Positions 1 through 7,844 of a stretch of DNA of 64,000 nt are shown here, piece after piece. The notes below the pieces were generated by a model, which was not told where the DNA came from, ran no database searches, and saw only the letters and a list, made by a program, of their open reading frames with translations. The translations under genes and the position numbers were made by a program. The number at the start of each line of letters is the position of its first letter. The stretch's first letter is position 1. Origin of the DNA: Paraburkholderia sejongensis (GTDB lineage Bacteria > Pseudomonadota > Gammaproteobacteria > Burkholderiales > Burkholderiaceae); NCBI RefSeq assembly GCF_020880815.1, contig NZ_JAJITD010000013.1:124001-188000 (forward strand), in the 5' to 3' direction.

Positions 1-690
1 CGAGCCGGACAGCAGGATCCAGTGCGGTACGAATTCCTCGACGGTCATTGGCACGCCGAAGTAATGCGACAGCGTTGCGGCGACGCCGTCCGGATTGCGC
101 GCCTCGCGCACGAGGTGTGCCGCCGCGCTATAGCGCGCGTGGGTGGCCAGACAGGAGCGCCGTGCATCGGCCGGGTCGACGCCGCTCAGACTCGCGACGT
201 AGAAAGAGAACGTTTCGTTGTCGGGCCGGTCGAGCGACGCGGTGGCCTGCGACCCGGCCCACGCGCGATAGAACTGCGACAGCGCGCGATGATGAAACAG
301 GTCCACGAGTTCGACGAGCGCGCGGTCCTGATGGCTCTCGACCCGGCTGTAGGCCAGCTCCGTCATGTGAAGCGGCAACGGCCCCTGCGGACCCCACAAG
401 CCGAGCCCGAACAGGCGCACGTCGAGGCGGCCGTCGCGAATGCCGAGTGAAGCGATCTCACGCGGCGCGAACGCGAGCGTTGGCTGCTGGCTGATCCGGA
501 ACGGCTCTTCCCGCGGCAGACGCGCGGTGCCCGGCAACGGCATCTGCGGATCACGCGCGGCGATCGCGCGCAACAGGCTCAGAAAGCCGGATCGCCACGG
601 CGTATCCGGATCGAACCACGCGTCGAGCGCTTGTGGATCGAGCGAGCGGGTCGGCGCGCCCGTGCCGGTATGCTGCAGGTCCATACTCAT
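1..690 (-). CDS. tssG: T6SS baseplate protein TssG (partial, C-terminus beyond window)
   Basis: Translated leftward from the ATG at 690, the frame stays open to the window edge and gives the first 230 residues of a TssG/ImpH/VasB protein. TssG sits with TssE, TssF and TssK in the T6SS baseplate wedge. The family stretch FGLGLWGPQGPLPLHMTE lies near residues 97-114. A second conserved element is near residues 130-150 (LVDLFHHRALSQFYRAW). The start overlaps the tssF stop by four bases (ATGA), the usual sign of translational coupling. The family is about 330-370 residues long, so roughly a third is missing to the left. Identification is firm from the motif and the tssE-F-G order. Confidence 0.93.
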   Translation of the reverse strand, partial: MSMDLQHTGTGAPTRSLDPQALDAWFDPDTPWRSGFLSLLRAIAARDPQMPLPGTARLPREEPFRISQQPTLAFAPREIASLGIRDGRLDVRLFGLGLWGPQGPLPLHMTELAYSRVESHQDRALVELVDLFHHRALSQFYRAWAGSQATASLDRPDNETFSFYVASLSGVDPADARRSCLATHARYSAAAHLVREARNPDGVAATLSHYFGVPMTVEEFVPHWILLSGS

Positions 691-2567
691 ACCGCGCCAC
701 GGCCGCCCATGCGCGGCCGCCATTGGGTAATCAGGCCGCGCTGCATCGAACGCAGTTCGGTCTCGGTAAACACGTTGATCGACACGTGACGGGCGAGATA
801 GTGCTCCAGTATGAGACCGAACAGATACGGGCTGACACCGGAAAACCCGGTTTCGTCCACCGTCAGCTCGCAGCGCACGCCGCGCCCGTAGACGAGCAGA
901 CCATGCCCCGGCAGGCGCCGCACCACCGGTTCGGTACGCGCACCGACGAGCGCCTCGATCTGACGGGCCTGTTCGTGCTCGCCTGGAGTGATGAAGAGGC
1001 CGAGCATGTTGCGCAACGCCTGGCCGCCATCGCCGTGATCGAGTTCCGCGAGCGGCATGTAGTTAAAGCTCAACTGGCGGATCAGGCGCCACGCGGCCGA
1101 GCCGCTCGCGTAGGGCGGGCGTGGCGCGCTCGGTGCGAGCACGAGACGCACGCCTTCGATCGGCACCGAATCGGACATCGTGAGATCGGTCTTGCCATTA
1201 CGCGGGACGAGACGCGGCAGGTCGCGATTCGTGAGCCACGCATCGACCGACAGATAGCGGATGTCGTCACCATAAGGCGCTTCCGTCTGATCGACTAGCG
1301 ACACGAAGACTTCTGTGCCGATATACGGCGTGCGCGTGCCGTACTTGCGCGCATTGTCCGATAGCGTGCGCTGCTCGCGGCGTATCGAGAAATAGCGGCC
1401 GTGATTGCCGATGTCGCTATGCAGGGTTTGATAGAGCGGATTGAATTCGGTCTCGTCCGACGTCTCGGTCTTCTGGCCATGCACGCGCGACACCGAAAAG
1501 ATCTCGTAGTCGAGCGGCCGTGTACTGTCGGCGAGCAGATGGAAGTCCGCGTGCGCGCGATTGATTTCGACGCGGTCGGTGTGCTTTGGAAACAGATTGA
1601 TGACGGGGGTGCAGAACAGCAGAAAGCGCGACGCGTCGACGTGGGTGGCCAATTCATCCGGCAGACGGTCGAGCAGCAGCACGATTTCGGCCTCGTTGCT
1701 GTTCACCTGCGCGAGGCCGCTGGACAGTTGCGTGAGCGCGAAAAAATAGAAGCGCTGGCGGCACGCAAAATACTCCTGCAGCAGATTGTGGCCGTGGAAC
1801 GTGTTCCACGTCAGCGGCAGCAAGCCCTGATTGGCCTGCAGCCCTTCGAACTCGACCGGCAGTTTGGCGATCACGTGTCCTTCGCCGCGCGGCGCGCCGA
1901 ACCTGCGCACCACGGCGGCGACACTGCCGGCATGAATCAACTCGAACAGATGCGACGCGATGCGCTCGTCACCGCCGAGGTAGATGGGCAGGCGGTCGAA
2001 CCCGGTCATCTGGTCGAAGGTGACCGCGCCGGTCGTGCGCAGGCGCAGCCGCAATGCTCCGCGCAATTGCTGGTGCGGCAGCAAATGGCGGTCGGTGTTC
2101 GGAATATCAGGTGGCACGGCGGTCAGTCGCGCCTCCGCGATTTCGATTGGCCACAGCTTGACGTCCTGGCCGCTGCGGAAATCACACGGCGTCTGCTCGC
2201 CGGGCGGAATTGCGGAGCGCATCATGCTGTCGCGCGGCACTACCACGCCCTTCGTGTAATCGCCGGCGCTCAGACTCGGCAGCAACTGCGCGACTGCGAT
2301 CGACGGCGTCGGTGCGACGTAATTCGGATAGACCACTTCGAGCAGCCGCTGCGTGAAGCGCGGAAACTCGGCGTCGAGCTTGATCTGCGTGCGCGCCGAC
2401 GTGAAGCAGAACGCCTCGATCAGCCGCTCCACGTACGGATCGGCGATCTCGATGCCCTCCATTCCGAGACGGCGCGCGATTTTCGGGTGCTGCGCGGCGA
2501 ATTCGCCGGCCATCTCCCGCATGTAGGTCAATTCGCGGTTGTAGTAATCGAGGAATTGCGGCTCCAT
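687..2567 (-). CDS. tssF: T6SS baseplate subunit TssF
   Basis: A 626-residue TssF/ImpG/VasA protein, the larger wedge component of the T6SS baseplate. The start at 2567 gives the family N-terminus MEPQFLDYYNRELTYMREM, followed by FAAQHPKIARRLGM. A longer open frame to 2753 lacks family sequence and would run into tssE, so it is rejected. The pattern DPYVERLIEAFCFTSARTQIK follows at residues 38-58. One base separates it from tssE upstream, and it overlaps tssG by four bases downstream. Length matches the family (about 590-630). No frameshift or missing segment is visible. Expression is presumably from the promoter ahead of the tagK-like gene. Confidence 0.95.
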   Translation of the reverse strand: MEPQFLDYYNRELTYMREMAGEFAAQHPKIARRLGMEGIEIADPYVERLIEAFCFTSARTQIKLDAEFPRFTQRLLEVVYPNYVAPTPSIAVAQLLPSLSAGDYTKGVVVPRDSMMRSAIPPGEQTPCDFRSGQDVKLWPIEIAEARLTAVPPDIPNTDRHLLPHQQLRGALRLRLRTTGAVTFDQMTGFDRLPIYLGGDERIASHLFELIHAGSVAAVVRRFGAPRGEGHVIAKLPVEFEGLQANQGLLPLTWNTFHGHNLLQEYFACRQRFYFFALTQLSSGLAQVNSNEAEIVLLLDRLPDELATHVDASRFLLFCTPVINLFPKHTDRVEINRAHADFHLLADSTRPLDYEIFSVSRVHGQKTETSDETEFNPLYQTLHSDIGNHGRYFSIRREQRTLSDNARKYGTRTPYIGTEVFVSLVDQTEAPYGDDIRYLSVDAWLTNRDLPRLVPRNGKTDLTMSDSVPIEGVRLVLAPSAPRPPYASGSAAWRLIRQLSFNYMPLAELDHGDGGQALRNMLGLFITPGEHEQARQIEALVGARTEPVVRRLPGHGLLVYGRGVRCELTVDETGFSGVSPYLFGLILEHYLARHVSINVFTETELRSMQRGLITQWRPRMGGRGAV

Positions 2568-2568
2568 G

Positions 2569-3087
2569 TCAGTGCTCCCGGTGCGAGTCCTGCGCGAACG
2601 TGACGTGGTTCGTTTCGATGTCGAACGCGCTTTGAACCCGGAACTCGAGCGGATACGGTGACCAGTGCATGAGCCCGCTGATTTCGATGGCCAACTGGTT
2701 GTAGCGGATTGGATTTTCGCTGTGCACTGGCCTGATACGTAGCGCGTCGGCAATCAGGCGCGGCTCGAAGCGGACGATCGCGGCGCGCACGCTGGCCTCG
2801 ACGGTCTCCCAGTTGCGATTGGTGAGATAGCTGCCGCATAGCGCGGCGATGCCGTAATTGACGACCGAGTCGGCGACCGCGCGATACCGCGTCGTGTCGA
2901 ACTCGTCGTCGAGGCTGGTCGTGTTGAACAGAAGGCTCAGATCGCGCTGGATGATCCGATGCATGCGTTCGGCGTCGGGCGCATACGCATTCGGGTGCTC
3001 AGTACGCCGCTGAGGCGCGTCGTCGAGCAGACGATCGATCAGCGACGGCAAATAGGCCTGGCGATGGCGGATGTCGGACGCGCTCAT
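2569..3087 (-). CDS. tssE: T6SS baseplate gp25-like subunit TssE
   Basis: A 172-residue protein of the phage T4 gp25/GpW lysozyme-like family. TssE is the baseplate protein that starts sheath polymerisation. The core runs from about residue 50 (RDLSLLFNTTSLDD) through residues 75-95 (VVNYGIAALCG) to an acidic-hydrophobic C-terminus (EFRVQSAFDIETN). The start at 3087 (MSASDIRHRQ) overlaps the stop of the upstream gene by four bases (ATGA), so it is preferred over an earlier in-frame codon at 3114. The N-terminal stretch YLPSLIDRLLDDAP is typical of TssE. It lies in a tight operon with tagJ and tssF. Confidence 0.93.
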   Translation of the reverse strand: MSASDIRHRQAYLPSLIDRLLDDAPQRRTEHPNAYAPDAERMHRIIQRDLSLLFNTTSLDDEFDTTRYRAVADSVVNYGIAALCGSYLTNRNWETVEASVRAAIVRFEPRLIADALRIRPVHSENPIRYNQLAIEISGLMHWSPYPLEFRVQSAFDIETNHVTFAQDSHREH

Positions 3088-3920
3088 GGCTGCTCGTCGT
3101 AAATGAAGCGACACTCGCCGATTTGGAGCAGACCGAAGTCGCCGTTATCGGTGCTCCAGGTCTTTTGGCCGAGTGCCAGCACCCCTGTTTCGCCGACGTC
3201 TTGCCAACTGGTTTCGCGCGCGATCTTGAGTTCGGTCGGCCCGTTTTCAGAGCCGGGGTAGCGTACCGGCAGATAGCCGCGCAGCACGGTCGCGTTGCGC
3301 AGTCCCACCACCGCCGAGCGCCAGACGAGGTCGGTCAGCGACGTGATCGGGCCGAGCGTCAGCGATTTGATTGCGTCGAACGGTACCCAGCGATAGCCCC
3401 CGGCGACGGCCAGTTCGCACACCGGACCCAGCCGGCTGTCACTGTCGGTCAGCCACTCGAACGCGCCGATCGTCTCGCTTTCTCCGCGGGTGGTCGGCGC
3501 CTCGTCGAAGGCGGCGCGCCGCAACTGGTCGGCGGCAGTCAGGTTGCCCTTGCCGAGTTCGGCGTTCGCCTGCACCAGCGTATTGACCCACGCGGGCAGC
3601 GGGTCGATCTCCCCGGGTGTGCGCTGGCCCGCGAACACCTCGGTGCGGAACATCTCGCTCTGGATCAGCCCGCGATACATCTGTGCGCGGGACGTGCCCT
3701 CGGGCTCGAGCGTGGCCCACGTCTGCAATTGCTGAAGCGCGCGGTCCCATTCGCCGTCGAGACACAGCAGTTCGAACAGCAGCCAGCGTTCGCGCACGTT
3801 CGACGGATGCTTACGCACGTGCTCGACGGTGCGTGCTTTCAGCTCTCCAAGGCTCAACGTGCCGAGTAGATTGTGGAGGGTCGCCGCGGGAAGGGCGAGC
3901 GAATCAGTGATCATGTTCAT
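3084..3920 (-). CDS. tagJ: T6SS accessory protein TagJ (ImpE family)
   Basis: A 278-residue ImpE/TagJ (HsiE) family protein. In other bacteria TagJ binds the sheath subunit TssB and/or ClpV and is thought to help sheath recycling, though it is not part of the universal T6SS core. The N-terminal half is helical and TPR-like (ELKARTVEHVRKHPSNVRER near residue 30, WLLFELLCLDGEWDRALQQL near residue 50). The C-terminal half carries the ImpE pattern RWVPFDAIKSL and LRGYLPVRYPGSE. The start is either 3920 (MNMITDS) or 3914 (MITDS). Neither has a strong Shine-Dalgarno (SD) sequence, and both overlap the upstream gene's end at 3904, which suggests coupling. The stop overlaps tssE by four bases. Confidence 0.9.
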   Translation of the reverse strand: MNMITDSLALPAATLHNLLGTLSLGELKARTVEHVRKHPSNVRERWLLFELLCLDGEWDRALQQLQTWATLEPEGTSRAQMYRGLIQSEMFRTEVFAGQRTPGEIDPLPAWVNTLVQANAELGKGNLTAADQLRRAAFDEAPTTRGESETIGAFEWLTDSDSRLGPVCELAVAGGYRWVPFDAIKSLTLGPITSLTDLVWRSAVVGLRNATVLRGYLPVRYPGSENGPTELKIARETSWQDVGETGVLALGQKTWSTDNGDFGLLQIGECRFIYDEQP

Positions 3921-4740
3921 CGGCAATTTTCGGGGCTTCGTCTTCAATTGAATTCGGCATCGGCATGTAGCTGTCGACGCTGACCATATGGTGTTCGGCG
4001 CGCGCAAGCTGCGCAGTGGGGCCGGGGCGCCGCGCGGACAGCCCGTGCGGCGCGAGCAACGCGAGAATTTCGTGCGTCTGGTTCGCCTCGAAAATCTGCT
4101 CGGCACCGAATGTGTCGAGACTTTCGAGCAGCGTGTCGACGGTCTTGCCCTCAGTCAGCAGATCGACCACCGATGCTTCGGGATGCGAGTGACTCGTGAG
4201 CTCGGCGAAGGTGTCGTGCGAGACCCTGATCACCGGGCCGGTACCTTCCGCAGTGGTCGTTTTCAACTGATGTGCGTTATCGCTGCGCTGGCTCAGCAAT
4301 GCGCGGCGATATTCGAGCGTCAGGGCGCTGAGCGGGTCCGTTTCGTCGGGGTACTCGGTGACCCGCAACGATTCGCTGTCGAGCCCGCCCTGTTCCAGTG
4401 GGAGCGGCTCGCGGCCGATCTGCAATAGCGGGTCGTCGGCGCAGCCGTCCGCGAGCGCGAGCAGGTCGCTGAAGTCGGCCGCCGCGGCGGGCAGCGCTTC
4501 GCACGGGGGCTCGGACTTTAAAGCAGCCGTCGGTTCGTGCTCGCCGGACTGGTCGGCGTCGATGGGTCGCGTGTCGTCCTGGCCCGAAGCGCAGTCGGCC
4601 GAACCAGTGTCCGGCGCGCACTCGTGAGGCGACCCCGGCGCGGGCGGTGGCGGCGCGTCGGGCCCGGTTGTTCTAGCGAACATCCTGAGCGAGTCTGCCG
4701 CGAGCGGTGAGTTATCCCAGCGGGCCTGATAGGTGGCCAT
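3904..4740 (-). CDS. Probable T6SS-associated TagK-like cytoplasmic protein
   Basis: A 278-residue acidic protein with no signal peptide and no membrane segment. The N-terminal third is low complexity (Pro-rich at residues 29-38, then many Asp/Ser/Glu). The middle has short leucine-rich acidic patches (DFSDLLALADGCADDPLL near residue 90). The C-terminal half looks folded (DPLSALTLEYRRALLSQ near residue 135, EQIFEANQTHEILALLAPHG near residue 225). I associate this architecture with Burkholderia T6SS proteins annotated TagK. The match is from memory of the family and is only moderate. It is the first gene of the leftward T6SS operon and overlaps tagJ, so a T6SS role is supported by context whatever its name. 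Confidence 0.62.
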   Translation of the reverse strand: MATYQARWDNSPLAADSLRMFARTTGPDAPPPPAPGSPHECAPDTGSADCASGQDDTRPIDADQSGEHEPTAALKSEPPCEALPAAAADFSDLLALADGCADDPLLQIGREPLPLEQGGLDSESLRVTEYPDETDPLSALTLEYRRALLSQRSDNAHQLKTTTAEGTGPVIRVSHDTFAELTSHSHPEASVVDLLTEGKTVDTLLESLDTFGAEQIFEANQTHEILALLAPHGLSARRPGPTAQLARAEHHMVSVDSYMPMPNSIEDEAPKIADEHDH

Positions 4741-5073
4741 GGTGCTGCCGCTCAGCGAGCGTGAAAGAAGTTAGCTGGCGACGTGAACATACGAAAAACC
4801 CTCCTGCTGCGGAAATAGGAAAACGGTCAGCAAAAAAACGCCTGCTGATCTGCGCCAATGCGGTACATGAATACCGTTCATCAGGACAGCGCATCAAACC
4901 AGCCCATCAAACCAGCCCATCAAACGGTGCGCAAACGCGGCGTGCGGATGCGTGTTGAAAAGAATGGTACTTCGTGCATCGCGAGCGGAATATGGGCGAC
5001 GGCCCAAATACAGATGGCGATTGAAGGGCTATGCTGTGTCACATCTTTCGAAACTCTTTGCTTGTAAGTTCCT
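4741..5073 (+). promoter_or_regulatory. Divergent intergenic region between the tssE-F-G operon and clpV
   Basis: This 333-bp AT-richer gap separates the leftward T6SS operon from clpV, so it must hold both promoters. It has a run of A residues near 4830-4836 and a short tandem repeat at 4892-4925. I could not assign a -24/-12 (sigma-54) or -35/-10 promoter with confidence. No convincing short gene is present. Confidence 0.6.
4892..4925. repeat. 13-bp tandem direct repeat (2.6 copies) in the T6SS divergent promoter region
   Basis: The unit CATCAAACCAGCC occurs at 4892-4904 and 4905-4917, followed by a partial third copy at 4918-4925. The copies are identical. The repeat sits about 150 bp upstream of clpV and about 150 bp upstream of the opposite operon. 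It could be a tandem regulator-binding site or simple slippage. The sequence alone does not decide. Confidence 0.75.
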
Positions 5074-7794
5074 ATGTCTATTTCACGGCACGCGCTGTTC
5101 GGCAAGCTCGACGCGACACTCTTTCGCAGTATTGAATCGGCCACCGCGTATTCCAAGCTGCGCGGCAATCCGTATATCGAACTCGTGCACTGGCTGCATC
5201 AACTGCTCGCGCAATCCGACGGCGATCTGCACCGGATTGCCCGGCACTGCGAAATAAGTCGCGAACTGCTCGAGCGCGATCTGCAGGCCGCGCTCGCTGC
5301 GCTACCGTCCGGTGCGAGCGCGCTCAGCGACTTCTCGCATCACGTCGAAGCGGCGATCGAGCGCGCGTGGGTGATCGCCACGCTGGCGTTCGGCGACCGC
5401 CGGATTCGCGGCGCGTGGCTTGTCGCCGCACTCGTCGAGACGCCGGAATTGCGGCGTGTGTTGCTGGCCATTTCGCCGCAATTCGGCAAGATCGGCGTGG
5501 ATGGGCTTCATGATGCGTTGCCCGGCTGGATCGCAGGTTCGCCCGAAGCGGACGAAACGCCTTACGACCAGAGCGACTTCTCGGCGGCTCTGCCGGGCGA
5601 GGCTTCCGGCGCGCTCGCTGCGCCCGCGAAAGGCTCGGCGCTCGCGCAGGTCTGCACGGATCTGACCGCCCGCGCGCGGGCCGGCGAAATCGATCCGGTG
5701 GTCGGCCGGGAGGTCGAGATCCGCACGATGATCGACGTGCTGCTGCGCCGCCGCCAGAACAATCCACTGCTGACCGGTGACGCGGGCGTGGGCAAAACCG
5801 CTGTGGTCGAAGGGCTCGCGCGGGCGATCGCCGCTGGCGAGGTACCGCCTAAACTTGCCGACGTGCGGCTGTTGAGTCTCGACGTCGGTGCATTGGTCGC
5901 CGGCGCGAGCATGAAGGGCGAGTTCGAGGCGCGGTTGAAAGCCGTACTCGAGGAGGCGGCGAAGTCGCCGGTACCGGTGGTGCTGTTCGTCGACGAAATC
6001 CATACGCTGATCGGCGCGGGCGGCCAGGCGGGCACCGGCGACGCGGCGAACCTGTTGAAGCCGGCGCTCGCGCGCGGCACGCTGCGCACGATCGGCGCGA
6101 CCACATGGGCCGAATACAAGCGGCACATCGAAAAAGACCCGGCGCTCACGCGCCGCTTCCAGGTACTGCAGATCGCGGAGCCGGAGGAACCGTCCGCAAT
6201 CAATATGGTGCGCGGTCTGGCGCATACGCTCGCGAGCCATCATGGCGTCGTGGTACTCGACGAGGCGATCCGCGCGGCGGTGACGCTGTCGCACCGCTAC
6301 ATTCCAGCGCGTCAATTGCCGGACAAGGCGATCAGCCTGCTCGATACCGCCTGCGCGCGTGTCGCGTTGTCGCAGCATGCGCCCCCGCGCGAGTTGCAGC
6401 GGATTCGCGAGCGCCTGCAGGCCGCGCGTGTCGAGGCCGGGTTGCTCGATAGCGAGACCCGGATCGGTTTGGGCAGCGAGGCAGCGTTGGCCGAGGTCAA
6501 CGCGAGCATCGCGATGCTCGAGCTGGAGGAGCGAGCTGTCGAGGCGGCATGGCAGGCACAGGCCGAAGCGGCACAAGCGCTGTCGAACGCGCGCAGCGCG
6601 TTGAGCGCACCCGTGGAGGCCGAAGCGTCGCCCGAGGTCCACGTCGAGACCGACGCCGCAGCCGCAGCGCCACAGTGCGCCGCAACCTCGATCGCGGCTT
6701 TGCGGCAGTTGGAGGAGACCTTGTCGAACCTGCAGGCGGACACGCCGTTGGTCTTTCCTCAGGTCGACGAACAAATCGTCGCGGAAATCGTTTCGGACTG
6801 GACCGGCATCCCCGTGGGACGCATGGTCACCGACGAAGTCAGCGCGGTACAGCTATTGCCTGCCACGTTGGCTGAGCGGGTGATTGGTCAGCTCGATGCA
6901 TTGCGGCAGATCGGCGAGCGCGTGCAGACCGCGCGCGCCGGACTCGCCGATCCGCGCAAGCCGCTCGGCGTGTTCCTGCTTGCGGGACCGTCCGGCGTCG
7001 GTAAGACCGAGACCGCGCTCGCATTGGCCGAGGCACTGTATGGCGGCGAGCAGAATCTGATCACGATCAATATGAGCGAGTATCAGGAGGCGCATACGGT
7101 GTCAGGGCTCAAGGGTGCGCCGCCCGGCTACGTCGGCTATGGCGAGGGAGGGGTGTTGACCGAAGCCGTGCGCCGGCGTCCGTATTCGGTCGTGTTGCTC
7201 GACGAGATCGAAAAGGCACACGGCGACGTGCACGAGATGTTCTACCAGGTGCTCGACAAGGGCTACATGGAGGACGGCGACGGTCGCTATATCGACTTCC
7301 GCAACACGACCATCCTGATGACCAGCAATGTGGGCTCGGAGTTGACCGCGAGTCTGTGCGCGGACGAGATGCTCGCGCCGGACTTCGACGGTCTGCGCTC
7401 CGCGCTGGCGCCGGAACTGCTGAAGGCGTTCCCGGCCGCGTTCCTCGGGCGGATGACGGTGGTGCCATATCGCCCGCTCGGCGAAGATTCGCTGGCGCAA
7501 ATCGTGCGACTCCATCTGAACCATGTGATCCGGCGGATGGCGGATAACAACGGCATCGAGTTGAGCTATGCACCGGAGGTGGTCGACTACATCGTGGGCC
7601 GCTGCCTGGTGCAGGAGACCGGCGCACGCGTGCTGATCGGCTTTATCGAGCAGCACATTCTGCCCCGTCTCGCACGGCAATGGCTCGACGCGTTCGCATC
7701 AAAAAGCGTGCTGACCCACATCATGATCAACGTGGCCGATCCGGCGGCGGCACCCCCCGAGGCACTCGTATTCGAAGCGCCCGCAGTTGGATGA
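5074..7794 (+). CDS. clpV: T6SS sheath-disassembly AAA+ ATPase ClpV (TssH)
   Basis: A 906-residue ClpB/Hsp100-type ATPase that extracts and recycles contracted T6SS sheath. An N-terminal Clp-N-like domain covers about residues 1-150. AAA domain 1 has Walker A GDAGVGKT (residues 235-242) and Walker B VLFVDE (303-308). A coiled middle region (about 430-560) includes an Ala-rich insertion. AAA domain 2 has Walker A GPSGVGKT (638-645) and Walker B VVLLDEIEK near 704-712. The N-terminal sequence (LFGKLDATLFRSIESATAYSK) is of the ClpV rather than the ClpB type. It diverges from the tss operon. Both ATPase sites look intact. The SD before the ATG at 5074 is weak. Confidence 0.95.
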   Translation: MSISRHALFGKLDATLFRSIESATAYSKLRGNPYIELVHWLHQLLAQSDGDLHRIARHCEISRELLERDLQAALAALPSGASALSDFSHHVEAAIERAWVIATLAFGDRRIRGAWLVAALVETPELRRVLLAISPQFGKIGVDGLHDALPGWIAGSPEADETPYDQSDFSAALPGEASGALAAPAKGSALAQVCTDLTARARAGEIDPVVGREVEIRTMIDVLLRRRQNNPLLTGDAGVGKTAVVEGLARAIAAGEVPPKLADVRLLSLDVGALVAGASMKGEFEARLKAVLEEAAKSPVPVVLFVDEIHTLIGAGGQAGTGDAANLLKPALARGTLRTIGATTWAEYKRHIEKDPALTRRFQVLQIAEPEEPSAINMVRGLAHTLASHHGVVVLDEAIRAAVTLSHRYIPARQLPDKAISLLDTACARVALSQHAPPRELQRIRERLQAARVEAGLLDSETRIGLGSEAALAEVNASIAMLELEERAVEAAWQAQAEAAQALSNARSALSAPVEAEASPEVHVETDAAAAAPQCAATSIAALRQLEETLSNLQADTPLVFPQVDEQIVAEIVSDWTGIPVGRMVTDEVSAVQLLPATLAERVIGQLDALRQIGERVQTARAGLADPRKPLGVFLLAGPSGVGKTETALALAEALYGGEQNLITINMSEYQEAHTVSGLKGAPPGYVGYGEGGVLTEAVRRRPYSVVLLDEIEKAHGDVHEMFYQVLDKGYMEDGDGRYIDFRNTTILMTSNVGSELTASLCADEMLAPDFDGLRSALAPELLKAFPAAFLGRMTVVPYRPLGEDSLAQIVRLHLNHVIRRMADNNGIELSYAPEVVDYIVGRCLVQETGARVLIGFIEQHILPRLARQWLDAFASKSVLTHIMINVADPAAAPPEALVFEAPAVG

Positions 7795-7844
7795 GGGTGG
7801 CGCGGGTTGCTGCCCGCAATGGTGGATAAGCAGGCGCCCGCCAG

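Noticed and set aside
1401..2603. 400-codon plus-strand frame over tssF
   Set aside because: Antisense to tssF and rich in Arg/Gln/Ala, with no recognisable domain.
5302..6774. 490-codon open frame on the minus strand inside clpV
   Set aside because: It is antisense to a certain gene. Its product is Arg/Gln/Asp-rich without family sequence, typical of GC-rich shadow frames.
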